From Chitinophaga niabensis (GTDB lineage: Bacteria > Bacteroidota > Bacteroidia > Chitinophagales > Chitinophagaceae), in assembly GCF_900129465.1 (NCBI RefSeq), contig NZ_FSRA01000001.1, positions 1,178,001-1,242,000 of the forward strand: a stretch of 64,000 nucleotides of DNA, given 5' to 3'. Shown here piece by piece: positions 25,546 to 33,337 of the stretch (its first letter is position 1; each line of letters begins with the position of its first letter). The position numbers and the translations under genes were made by a program. The notes below the pieces were generated by a model, which was not told the DNA's origin, searched no databases, and was given only the letters and a program-made list of their open reading frames with translations.

Positions 25546-26475
25546 ATGGAACATGTTATTGCGCTGGATGCAGGGATGAACAAATACCAGCCGCTGAAAA
25601 AGATCATTTGTTACGACGACTTTGACAAAGGCCTGAACGGATGGATGGACTTGCATCCCAATTATGTCGGCAAAGATTTCAATACGCTGCGGTACAGCCA
25701 TGTGGATAAAACACAATGGGGGCCGCTGATGTTGAGCAGTGCCAGTTTCAGGCTGGCAGGCACGCATGGTTCCATGGATGGTACGTACTCTTTGAAATTA
25801 TCCACCCGCCAGGCTGCTAATCCTTATACAGAAGCCCCTGCGCCGGGTAGTTTATCACACGGCATAAAACGTTTGACCACACATCTTCCCAAAGGCTTGC
25901 GTCAATTTGAAATGTGGTATGCCTACACTCCTGAACAGGACCGGCAGGGACTCAGCGAACAGGCTATGCGCGCATTCGGAATATTCTTCGATATCCAGGA
26001 TGATGAATACCGCTATTTCATAGGGGCCCGTTACCTCAATGCCGTGAATGGAGAAATGGTACGCCGCTGGCAGATCTTTAAAGCAAAAGAAGTAACAGAT
26101 GTGGAATGGGCCTATGGCGTGGAAAACGACTGGTGTAAAATGGGTATCGATGCCATGTGGTACGGCAAACGTTATGCAGATGGTTCCACGGATGGCTTTG
26201 AATTTATCCCAGGTGGTTACCAGGACCTCTGTTACAATGAAAGTGACGACAAGATCAACTGGAGTTACCTGCGTTTGCTGATAGACACAGAAAAGAGAGA
26301 ATATGTGGAATTGCAATCCGGCAGCAGGGTCTTTGATCTCAGGGGTATGAAACCTACACTTACGGCTCCTTACGCGAGAATAAAAGGTTTGTTCAATCCC
26401 AGTATGTGGGTGGAAAACGATACAGACAGGCGGGTATTCTTTTATGCAGACTCCGTTGTTATTTCAGGCGAATAA
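25546..26475 (+). CDS. Uncharacterised 309-aa protein (resembles DUF6772)
   Basis: 309 aa with no signal peptide. From memory it resembles DUF6772 proteins, whose function is unknown. Notable stretches are CYDDFDKGLNGWMDLHPNYV, MLSSASFRLAGTHGSMDGTY, AFGIFFDIQDDEYRYFIGAR and FNPSMWVENDTDRRVFFYAD. The many Trp, Tyr and Asp residues and beta-rich pattern suggest a jelly-roll carbohydrate-binding or hydrolase-like fold (inference). It begins 2 bp after the symporter stop, so it is firmly in the operon. Without a signal it would act in the cytoplasm on imported sugar, unless exported by another route. Confidence 0.75.
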   Translation: MEHVIALDAGMNKYQPLKKIICYDDFDKGLNGWMDLHPNYVGKDFNTLRYSHVDKTQWGPLMLSSASFRLAGTHGSMDGTYSLKLSTRQAANPYTEAPAPGSLSHGIKRLTTHLPKGLRQFEMWYAYTPEQDRQGLSEQAMRAFGIFFDIQDDEYRYFIGARYLNAVNGEMVRRWQIFKAKEVTDVEWAYGVENDWCKMGIDAMWYGKRYADGSTDGFEFIPGGYQDLCYNESDDKINWSYLRLLIDTEKREYVELQSGSRVFDLRGMKPTLTAPYARIKGLFNPSMWVENDTDRRVFFYADSVVISGE

Positions 26476-26487
26476 TTATTAATTGAT

Positions 26488-26823
26488 ATGAGACATTTTC
26501 ATGCATCTGCCGTAGAGCGCAGGAAGTATTTTAAAGGCGCAATGAGCTCTCACCCTATGGAAGCCGGATGGGCAGGAGAAGCGATCTTTTTTTTGATCAT
26601 AGAAGAATTAAAGGGCAATGATACCCGTTTAAACGCATGTGTAGAAATTTCAGCGGATGGCATCAACTGGATCAAAGAAGGCGCTGTATTTCCATCCATT
26701 GATCAACCTGGTCATTACTTCTGTAAAGTATCCCATTTTGGTAACTGGTTAAGGGTGAACGGAGAAATAACCGGCCAGGACGCTGAAATAAAAGCATCTG
26801 TTCACCTACATCTGAAAGCATGA
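26488..26823 (+). CDS. Uncharacterised 111-aa beta-rich protein
   Basis: 111 aa, no signal peptide or membrane segment. Key stretches are ERRKYFKGAMSSHPMEAGWA, VEISADGINWIKEGAVFPSI and VSHFGNWLRVNGEITGQDAE; the pattern suggests a small beta-sandwich. It lies 12 bp after the 309-aa gene and overlaps the DUF1080 gene by four bases (ATGA), so translation is coupled. It may be a partner subunit of the 309-aa protein. I do not recognise a named family. Confidence 0.72.
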   Translation: MRHFHASAVERRKYFKGAMSSHPMEAGWAGEAIFFLIIEELKGNDTRLNACVEISADGINWIKEGAVFPSIDQPGHYFCKVSHFGNWLRVNGEITGQDAEIKASVHLHLKA

Positions 26824-27431
26824 TCAAAGTTCTTTTATTTGCATGGGTATCCTTAACAGCTGAACACTGGCGTGGATACCAGAAAGACTATCTGCCGGCA
26901 GAATGGCAGGTAGAAGATGGGGCACTAACATTGACAAAAAAAGGTGGTGGCTATATCGTCACCAAAGAGAAGTTCGGGGATTTTGAATTGAAACTGGAAT
27001 GGAAAATATCCGAAGCCGGCAATAGCGGTGTACTCTTTCATGTATCGGAAGACTACAAAAACGTTTATGAAACCGGCCCTGAAGTACAGGTGCTGGACGA
27101 TGAACGGCACCCGGATGCAAAGAAAGGAGCGGAGGGCACACATAAAGCCGGGGCTAATTATGACCTGATGCCTCCCTTAACGAATGCGGTAAAACCCGCC
27201 GGTGAATGGAACCGTTTCCGCCTGAAAGTAAAAGGCGGCCATGTACAGCATTGGCTGAATGGAAAAAAACTGCAGGATTATCAGTTGGGCAGCCCGGAAT
27301 GGCAACGCCTGGTTGAGAAAAGTAAGTTTGCCGTGATGCCACAATACGGGAAATTCAAATCTGGTCATATTGCCCTGCAGGATCATGGGAACAGGGTATG
27401 GTTCAGAAATATCCGCATCCGCAGATTGTAA
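26820..27431 (+). CDS. DUF1080 (3-keto-disaccharide hydrolase-type) protein
   Basis: 203 aa, one DUF1080 LamG-like domain with the typical blocks: WQVEDGALTLTKKGGGYIVT, DFELKLEWKISEAGNSGVLF, YETGPEVQVLDDERHPD, PAGEWNRFRLKVKGGHVQHW and HIALQDHGNRVWFRNIRIR. Some DUF1080 proteins hydrolyse 3-keto-glycosides made by Gfo/Idh/MocA dehydrogenases. The N-terminus (MIKVLLFAWVSLTA) is a short hydrophobic segment, a weak signal peptide. It is last in the locus, before a strong terminator. No Gfo/Idh gene is in this operon; one is at 61540. Confidence 0.9.
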   Translation: MIKVLLFAWVSLTAEHWRGYQKDYLPAEWQVEDGALTLTKKGGGYIVTKEKFGDFELKLEWKISEAGNSGVLFHVSEDYKNVYETGPEVQVLDDERHPDAKKGAEGTHKAGANYDLMPPLTNAVKPAGEWNRFRLKVKGGHVQHWLNGKKLQDYQLGSPEWQRLVEKSKFAVMPQYGKFKSGHIALQDHGNRVWFRNIRIRRL

Positions 27432-27454
27432 GGAGAAAATCGTATCTTAGATGA

Positions 27455-27494
27455 AAGGTCTTTCTGTCTAAACGCAGAAAGACCTTCTGTTTTA
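27455..27494 (+). terminator. Terminator of the sialidase-like locus
   Basis: Arms AAGGTCTTTCTG (27455-27466) and CAGAAAGACCTT (27475-27486) are perfectly complementary, followed by a T-rich tail. Confidence 0.88.
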
Positions 27495-27579
27495 ATACTA
27501 TTTTATCATTCCTTCACATAGGGTATTCCTTCGTCGTTCGTTCTACCATCCTATACCCATCCAAGGCACCGCGTAATCG

Positions 27580-28455
27580 TTAATATACTATCAGCATCTC
27601 ACTTTTAGCCAGGTCAATGGTCAGTAGTTTTCCTAACCAGTTAATGGAAACAATGCCATCATAGATCAAACCTTCTACAAAAGAAGCATTGATCCCCTCT
27701 GCTTTTACCATAGGAGCGGCTTTAGCAGCAAGGCTGCCTACTTTTGTATGGTAAATGGAACTTTTGAAGCTGGTATCTATCTCACTTTTATGCGCGATCC
27801 TTTTCACCTTAGTGGTATCGTTCACATCAATGCCCAGGGCAGGGATGTTCTTTGCATTAAAGCGGAATACATTGTTGCCCGCACCACTATCCAGCAGGAA
27901 TTGAAGGGTAAGTTTATTTTCCAGCGTGAAATAAGCGAAGATGTCCAGCGATTTATCCCGGTTCCTTTCCAGTTGCAGGGGAATAATAGCTTTCGCGGCT
28001 TTTTTCCTGGCCGCAAGGCTTTTATCTGTTTCGATGATGAGCCGCTTCTGTTCGTAATCTATGGTGAAGGGCGTTTGCTGAAAGCTCATGAGGGAGATCA
28101 ACCCGTCTATAGGTCCGAAATTGGCGTCGATCACAGCAACAGTAGGAGATTTAACTGTAAAGCCATCTAAAGTTAGCAGATCGGCGGTGTAAAGATCGGC
28201 ATCTATTCTTTCCCCTGTAGCGCGGAAACCGGTGAAACCGCCATCCTGTTTAGGGAAATTGCGGAGTTTGTCTGCAAATTTCTTCGTTACTACATGCAGC
28301 CCGCCACCGGTATCAAACACAAAATTACCTTCCACTCCATTGATGGAAGCTTTAACAAGGATGTGGCCCCCGGGAATGATCTGTATTGGGATCACTGTCT
28401 GGGCATAAAGGGAATGGCATACTATCGTCAGCAGCAGGAGCAAGGAACGTTTCAT
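27580..28455 (-). CDS. Exported retropepsin-like aspartic protease
   Basis: 291 aa from the ATG at 28455, which begins a good signal peptide (MKRSLLLLLTIVCHSLYAQ); the 18-residue longer frame from 28509 is rejected. Two catalytic-type motifs are present: FD48TGGG and a second LLDSGAGN near residue 188, as expected for a two-lobed aspartyl protease (gag-asp/pepsin-like, common in Bacteroidota). It is periplasmic or secreted; substrate unknown. The MFS gene upstream on the same strand ends 76 bp away, so they may share a transcript. Confidence 0.88.
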   Translation of the reverse strand: MKRSLLLLLTIVCHSLYAQTVIPIQIIPGGHILVKASINGVEGNFVFDTGGGLHVVTKKFADKLRNFPKQDGGFTGFRATGERIDADLYTADLLTLDGFTVKSPTVAVIDANFGPIDGLISLMSFQQTPFTIDYEQKRLIIETDKSLAARKKAAKAIIPLQLERNRDKSLDIFAYFTLENKLTLQFLLDSGAGNNVFRFNAKNIPALGIDVNDTTKVKRIAHKSEIDTSFKSSIYHTKVGSLAAKAAPMVKAEGINASFVEGLIYDGIVSINWLGKLLTIDLAKSEMLIVY

Positions 28456-28531
28456 ATAGCACGGTTTAAATGATGCCGCAAAAATACAGAAGGTTGTTGG
28501 CAATATCATTCCTTATTCCGGAAGATCAGCA

Positions 28532-29920
28532 CTATTGGCGCTCCCTGTTCCTGAGCAGTAATACAAATGCCAGCATGGGAGCAATTGCAAATGTTCCCAT
28601 TAACCAGCCTGCCGCTTGCTGTGCACCAACGATCCCGCCGGGATTCAATATTCCTGTGGAATTCGCTACCAAACCAGCCAGTGCGGTACCACAGGAAGTG
28701 GCCAGCAATTGCACAATGGAAATAGAAGCAGAAGCTTTTGCTTCTTCTCCCGGCATTGCTGCTTTGAGTACCCTGGTAAGTAAATGAGACCAGCCCATTC
28801 CCACTCCTGCACCAATAGATACCAGTAACAGGCACATGCCTATGATATTAAACCCTCCGGGTAATACCACGCTCAAACCGGTTAACCCGATAAAAATGAA
28901 CACTGGTCCCATCAGGATCATTTTATTGGCCTGTTTATCCATTCCTGCAAAGGCAATGGAAGCGGCAGACCAGCCCAATGCAATGAGTACGGTAAGATAA
29001 CCTGCTTTGAGCGGGGAGAAATGATGGATCTCCTGCATGAAATACGGTACATAGATCTCCACTGTAGCAGCGATCGCTAAAAAAGAGATCACGAGGTAAG
29101 TGGTGCCCAGTTTCGAAGAGATCTTATAAGCCCCATGTGGTAATAAACGGTTGGAAGAATTTTTCTCACTGAACACCAATGCACCCAGCAGTATCACAGC
29201 ACCTGCAACCCCCGCGATATTGGCAGCCATATGTGCTGTGATGCTTCCCACAGAAATAGAAAGTGCAGCCAAAGTGATCAGCAAAAGTTTAAATAAAGGG
29301 ATCTTGTCGGGTGCTGCACCACCCGCTTCTTTCTTTGGCAGTACTTTTTCCGTTAACAGTACAATGATGAATGCAATGCCCAATAAAGTAAAGAAAGCAG
29401 AACGCCAATGCCCGAACTGTGCAAACACACCTCCGATAAACGGACCGGAAAATGCACTGACGCCCCACATGGCAGAGATGAGCGCCATGGCCCTGGGCCA
29501 GAGCTTCTCTTCAAATACAATGCTCACCATTGCATAAGAAAGCGCGAATAATAAACCACCCCCGATGCCCTGGACAAAACGGCCGATCAGTAAAATATAA
29601 ATGGATGGTGCCAGCGCACAGATCAAGGCACCAACAGAAAAGGAAAAGATCGCTGTTCTGTATGCCACACGGGGCCCTTGTTTAATAAGTGTGCGGGAAG
29701 AGATCACAGAACCGATCATGGCTGCTACAATATACACCGTAGTAGCCCAGGAGTAGAAATTCAAACCACCAATGTCGCTGGTGATGGAAGGCATAATGGT
29801 GGTGGCTAAATAAACGTCTGTAGCATGCAGCATTACGCCTCCTGCCAGTGCTATTGATTTGATACCGTTGTTTCCTGTAAGTAATGCCGCCCAGCCGGTC
29901 TTTTCCTTTGTAATAAGCAT
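28532..29920 (-). CDS. MFS transporter, DHA-type drug exporter-like
   Basis: 462 aa with about 14 hydrophobic spans. Motifs: HATDVYLATTIMPSITSDIG near the N-terminus, and GRFVQGIGGGLLFALSYAMV (the motif C region of drug:proton antiporters). No nearby catabolic genes, so efflux is more likely than uptake. The ATG at 29920 lies only 8 bp from a TACCTTTG -7 box, just below a dyad that is 26/28 identical to the sodA operator. Induction together with superoxide dismutase, for example against redox-cycling drugs, is inferred. Confidence 0.9.
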   Translation of the reverse strand: MLITKEKTGWAALLTGNNGIKSIALAGGVMLHATDVYLATTIMPSITSDIGGLNFYSWATTVYIVAAMIGSVISSRTLIKQGPRVAYRTAIFSFSVGALICALAPSIYILLIGRFVQGIGGGLLFALSYAMVSIVFEEKLWPRAMALISAMWGVSAFSGPFIGGVFAQFGHWRSAFFTLLGIAFIIVLLTEKVLPKKEAGGAAPDKIPLFKLLLITLAALSISVGSITAHMAANIAGVAGAVILLGALVFSEKNSSNRLLPHGAYKISSKLGTTYLVISFLAIAATVEIYVPYFMQEIHHFSPLKAGYLTVLIALGWSAASIAFAGMDKQANKMILMGPVFIFIGLTGLSVVLPGGFNIIGMCLLLVSIGAGVGMGWSHLLTRVLKAAMPGEEAKASASISIVQLLATSCGTALAGLVANSTGILNPGGIVGAQQAAGWLMGTFAIAPMLAFVLLLRNRERQ

Positions 29921-29928
29921 GATGGGGG

Positions 29929-29969
29929 CAAAGGTAATAATAAACCAAATAATTTCTTGGTTTATTATT
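29929..29969 (-). promoter_or_regulatory. MFS promoter with SufR-like operator
   Basis: On the minus strand TACCTTTG (29936-29929) is a -7 box. Next to it, AATAATAAACCAA (29936-29948) and TTGGTTTATTATT (29957-29969) form a perfect 13-bp inverted repeat with an 8-bp spacer. The reverse complement of 29939-29966 differs from sodA operator 5371-5398 at only two positions. Confidence 0.72.
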
Positions 29970-30055
29970 TAACGTTTTGAACACATACATTACTGTAAAT
30001 AAAACGTAGCTTACAGATATACAATTTTGTGAATTTCGTATAACATATTAACAAC

Positions 30056-31183
30056 ATGAATGACAACAATAAAAAACATGCCATCGTCCGCTTTGCACCA
30101 AAGGGGAATGACAGTTTTTTCGAAATGGTGAAAGCGAAAGTGGATGATTATTTCACTGCCAATAAATTATCGCGTTATGCCACTAAAGGCATGTGGGTGA
30201 AAACAGTGGTGATGATACTGATCTATGTGGCACCTTATGTGCTGATGGTTACCGGTGTTGGTGCATCCAGTAACTGGCTTTATCTTGGCTTCTGGGCACT
30301 GATGGGCCTGGGGGTTGTAGGTATTGGTACCTCTGTAATGCACGATGCCAATCACGGTACCTATTCTGCTAAAAAGAATGTAAACTCCACAATGGCTTAT
30401 ATATTGGAAATGATCGGCGGGTATAGTGTTACCTGGAAGATCCAGCACAATATATTACACCATACTTACACCAATGTATCGGGCCTGGACGAAGATATTG
30501 ATACCACCGCGCTGCTGCGTTTCTCTCCGAATCATAAGCTGCGCTGGTTCCATCGTTTTCAGTTCCTCTATGCCTGGTGCCTCTATGCAGTAATGACCTT
30601 GTTCTGGATGACGGTGAAGGAATACCGTCAGCTGGTACGTTACAACCAGTTCTCCCTGCTCAAGAAAGCCAAGACCACGCTGCCAAAGGCCATCACCCAT
30701 CTTACTTTGTATAAACTGTTCTATTACGGTTATATCATTGCATTACCCTTATTGTTCTCCGGAGTTTCCTGGTGGATGGTATTGGTAGGTTTTGCCGTAA
30801 TGCATGTGATAGCAGGTGTTGCGCTGGCCTGTATATTCCAGCTGGCCCACGTGATGGAAACATCTTCTTATGCTGAGCCGGTAATGGATGAAGGTGGTGA
30901 ACAAAGGATGGAAGAGAACTGGGCTGTGCATCAGTTACTCAACACATCTAACTATGCACCCCGTAATAAATGGCTTTCCTGGTTTATAGGTGGATTGAAC
31001 TATCAGATAGAACACCATCTGTTCCCGGGCATCTGCCATGTGCATTACCCTAAATTGTCCCCGATCATTCATAGTTCTGCGCAGGCCTTTGGTTTGCCTT
31101 ATAATGTACAACCTACTTTCCTGCATGCCCTTTGGGACCATGCCCGGATGTTACATATTTTGGGACGAAAACCCAGGACATAA
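30056..31183 (+). CDS. Membrane fatty acid desaturase
   Basis: 375 aa, full length. Three histidine clusters bind the di-iron centre: H96DANHG, H131NILHH and QIEH320H. Four or more membrane spans lie between them (for example MILIYVAPYVLMVTGVG; IIALPLLFSGVSWWMVLVGF). It introduces a double bond into acyl chains of lipids or acyl-CoA (DesA/linoleoyl-CoA desaturase-type family), which adjusts membrane fluidity. It is divergent from the MFS gene across 135 bp and has its own terminator. Electron donor not visible here. Confidence 0.93.
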   Translation: MNDNNKKHAIVRFAPKGNDSFFEMVKAKVDDYFTANKLSRYATKGMWVKTVVMILIYVAPYVLMVTGVGASSNWLYLGFWALMGLGVVGIGTSVMHDANHGTYSAKKNVNSTMAYILEMIGGYSVTWKIQHNILHHTYTNVSGLDEDIDTTALLRFSPNHKLRWFHRFQFLYAWCLYAVMTLFWMTVKEYRQLVRYNQFSLLKKAKTTLPKAITHLTLYKLFYYGYIIALPLLFSGVSWWMVLVGFAVMHVIAGVALACIFQLAHVMETSSYAEPVMDEGGEQRMEENWAVHQLLNTSNYAPRNKWLSWFIGGLNYQIEHHLFPGICHVHYPKLSPIIHSSAQAFGLPYNVQPTFLHALWDHARMLHILGRKPRT

Positions 31184-31188
31184 AAAAA

Positions 31189-31220
31189 GGGCGGTAAGAA
31201 TACCGCCCTCATAAATTTTT
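31189..31220 (+). terminator. Desaturase terminator
   Basis: Arms GGGCGGTA (31189-31196) and TACCGCCC (31201-31208), with a T run at 31216-31220. Confidence 0.75.
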
Positions 31221-31358
31221 AACCATATCCTATGAAAAACCTTAACAAAGATAGGCAGAGAACTTTCCCTCCAATACTTCATTTTGCCAACGCACAGTTT
31301 TATCTGGTGAACGTAGCGTTTTTACTGTTGTTAACCTGAACTTAACAGTTATTAAAAT

Positions 31359-31375
31359 CTTCCGTTTTGCGGAAG
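31359..31375. promoter_or_regulatory. Small inverted repeat upstream of kynU
   Basis: CTTCCG (31359-31364), a TTTTG loop and CGGAAG (31370-31375), 57 bp before the kynureninase ATG. It may be an operator or an RNA hairpin; nothing else is clear in the 248-bp gap after the desaturase. Confidence 0.35.
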
Positions 31376-31431
31376 TGGTTGATTACTAATCTTTTTGGCC
31401 TGAATTGTCATAAAATGCTAACTTGCCATTT

Positions 31432-32691
31432 ATGACAACAAAATTTGAAGCCTCCGCATCTTTTGCACAAAGCATGGATGTGCTTGATCCTCTGCATGTT
31501 CTAAAGTCCCGTTTCCACTTCCCGCAACACCAGGGAAAGAACAGCATCTACTTCTGCGGCAATTCCCTCGGCTTACAACCAAAGAGCGTTACTGCGGCTA
31601 TACAACAGGAGTTATCTGACTGGCAGGAAATGGCGGTAGAAGGTTATTTCCGTGCAAAGAATCCCTGGTTATACTACCAGTACAATTTTGGGAAAGGATT
31701 ATCCGCTATGATGGGTTGCAGTGAAGAAGAAGTAACGGTGATGAATACGCTTACCGTCAACCTTCACCTCATCCTGCAAAGCTTTTACCGCCCCGCGAAG
31801 GAGCGTTTTAAGATCATCATGGAAGCAGGTGCTTTCCCCTCTGATCAATATGCCATAGAAACCGCCGTAAAGCTTCATGGCTTTGATCCGGAAACCGCTA
31901 TTGTGGAAGTACATCCCTTGGCCGGTGAAAAGTTATTACGCACGGAAGTGATCCTGCAAACCATACAGGACCATAAGGATACACTGGCCCTGGTACTCAT
32001 GGGGGGTATCAATTACTACACAGGGCAATTCTATGATATACCCGCTATTACCGCAGCAGCGCATAAAGCAGGTGCTTATGCAGGTTGGGACCTTGCACAT
32101 GTGGCGGGCAATATTCCTTTGCAGTTGCATAACTGGGCTGTGGATTTTGCCGTTTGGTGTTCCTATAAATACCTGAACGGAGGCCCCGGTGCAGCAGGTG
32201 GCCTGTATGTACACGAACGTTTTGGGAATGATCCTGCTTTTCCGCGTTTAGGGGGCTGGTGGGGAAACGATGAGAAAACAAGGTTCAAAATGGAAAAGGG
32301 TTTTGTTCCCCGGAAAGGAGCCGCAGGGTGGCAGATCAGTACAGCACAGGTGTTTAACATGGTAGCCCTTAAAGCATCTATGGAAATATTTGAGGAAGCA
32401 GGCATACATGCATTACGTGAAAAGAGCCTGCAACTCACGGCTTACCTGGAACACCTGATCCGCCGGTCACCATTACCATGTGAGATCATCACGCCGGAAG
32501 ATCCAACGCAGAGAGGCGCACAGCTTTCTTTATTCTTCCCCGAAAATGGAAAAGCCATTCACGCGCAAATGATGGAAACAGGTATTATCTGTGATTATCG
32601 CGAGCCAGGTGTGATCAGGCTGGCACCTGCACCTTTGTATTGTTCTTATACTGATGTGTTCAGGTTCTACGAAGTACTTACTTCCCGGTAG
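31432..32691 (+). CDS. kynU: Kynureninase
   Basis: 419 aa from ATG 31432; a TTG nine bases upstream is rejected. A PLP-dependent fold-type I enzyme with the kynureninase landmarks FCGNSLGLQP, GYFRAKNPW, the Asp of GWDLAHVAGN and the PLP lysine Lys246 in WCSYKYLNGGPG. It cleaves L-kynurenine to anthranilate and alanine, or 3-hydroxykynurenine to 3-hydroxyanthranilate, in tryptophan breakdown or de novo NAD synthesis. Cytoplasmic. The other genes of the pathway are not in this window; the SGNH gene follows 43 bp later on the same strand. Confidence 0.96.
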   Translation: MTTKFEASASFAQSMDVLDPLHVLKSRFHFPQHQGKNSIYFCGNSLGLQPKSVTAAIQQELSDWQEMAVEGYFRAKNPWLYYQYNFGKGLSAMMGCSEEEVTVMNTLTVNLHLILQSFYRPAKERFKIIMEAGAFPSDQYAIETAVKLHGFDPETAIVEVHPLAGEKLLRTEVILQTIQDHKDTLALVLMGGINYYTGQFYDIPAITAAAHKAGAYAGWDLAHVAGNIPLQLHNWAVDFAVWCSYKYLNGGPGAAGGLYVHERFGNDPAFPRLGGWWGNDEKTRFKMEKGFVPRKGAAGWQISTAQVFNMVALKASMEIFEEAGIHALREKSLQLTAYLEHLIRRSPLPCEIITPEDPTQRGAQLSLFFPENGKAIHAQMMETGIICDYREPGVIRLAPAPLYCSYTDVFRFYEVLTSR

Positions 32692-32734
32692 TGTACCCCA
32701 CTTTGTAATTTGCCTTTTTTGTTTAAATTGAAAG

Positions 32735-33337
32735 ATGAAAATAAATACCTGGCTGGCCCTGGGCGATTCTTATACCATTGGCGAAGGCGTTCCTTTACAC
32801 GAAAATTTTCCTTACCAGGCACTGCAATTACTGCGCAATCGTGGCTTATTATTCCATGCACCGGAGATCATTGCCAAAACCGGCTGGACGAGCGATGAAC
32901 TCATCGCACATATGCAGCAGGTACGCCTGCAGCAGGAGTATGACAGGGTAAGCATCCTGATCGGTGTAAATAATCAATACCGCGGCATGGATGTAAAGGA
33001 TTTTGAAACTACGCTGGAATGGCTGGCCGCAAAAGCATTGCAGTTCACAAATGGTCATGCGGAAAGGGTAGTAGTGATCAGTATTCCGGACTGGGGTGTT
33101 ACACCTTTTGCGCAGGACCGGGATGCCAGTGCCATTCATGATGCCATTGACCGGTTCAATGCCGTTAATCAAAAGCTCAGCAGGGAAAAAGGATTCCATT
33201 ACATAGATATTACAACGGACTACCGGAGCACCGGCATGCTGCAGGAAAGTGTGGTGGAAGATATGCTGCATCCATCAGGGAAAGTTTATAAAGAATGGGC
33301 GCAAAAGGTGGCGGAAGTTTTTTATATTGAAAAATGA
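32735..33337 (+). CDS. SGNH/GDSL-family hydrolase
   Basis: 200 aa, no signal peptide. Block I ALGDS12YTIGEG has the nucleophile Ser12; block III is GVNNQYRG; block V is EDMLHPSGKVY with the catalytic Asp-xx-His. It is a small esterase or lipase-type enzyme of the SGNH fold acting on an unknown ester. It overlaps the next gene by four bases (ATGA), indicating co-translation with the exported beta-helix protein. Confidence 0.92.
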   Translation: MKINTWLALGDSYTIGEGVPLHENFPYQALQLLRNRGLLFHAPEIIAKTGWTSDELIAHMQQVRLQQEYDRVSILIGVNNQYRGMDVKDFETTLEWLAAKALQFTNGHAERVVVISIPDWGVTPFAQDRDASAIHDAIDRFNAVNQKLSREKGFHYIDITTDYRSTGMLQESVVEDMLHPSGKVYKEWAQKVAEVFYIEK

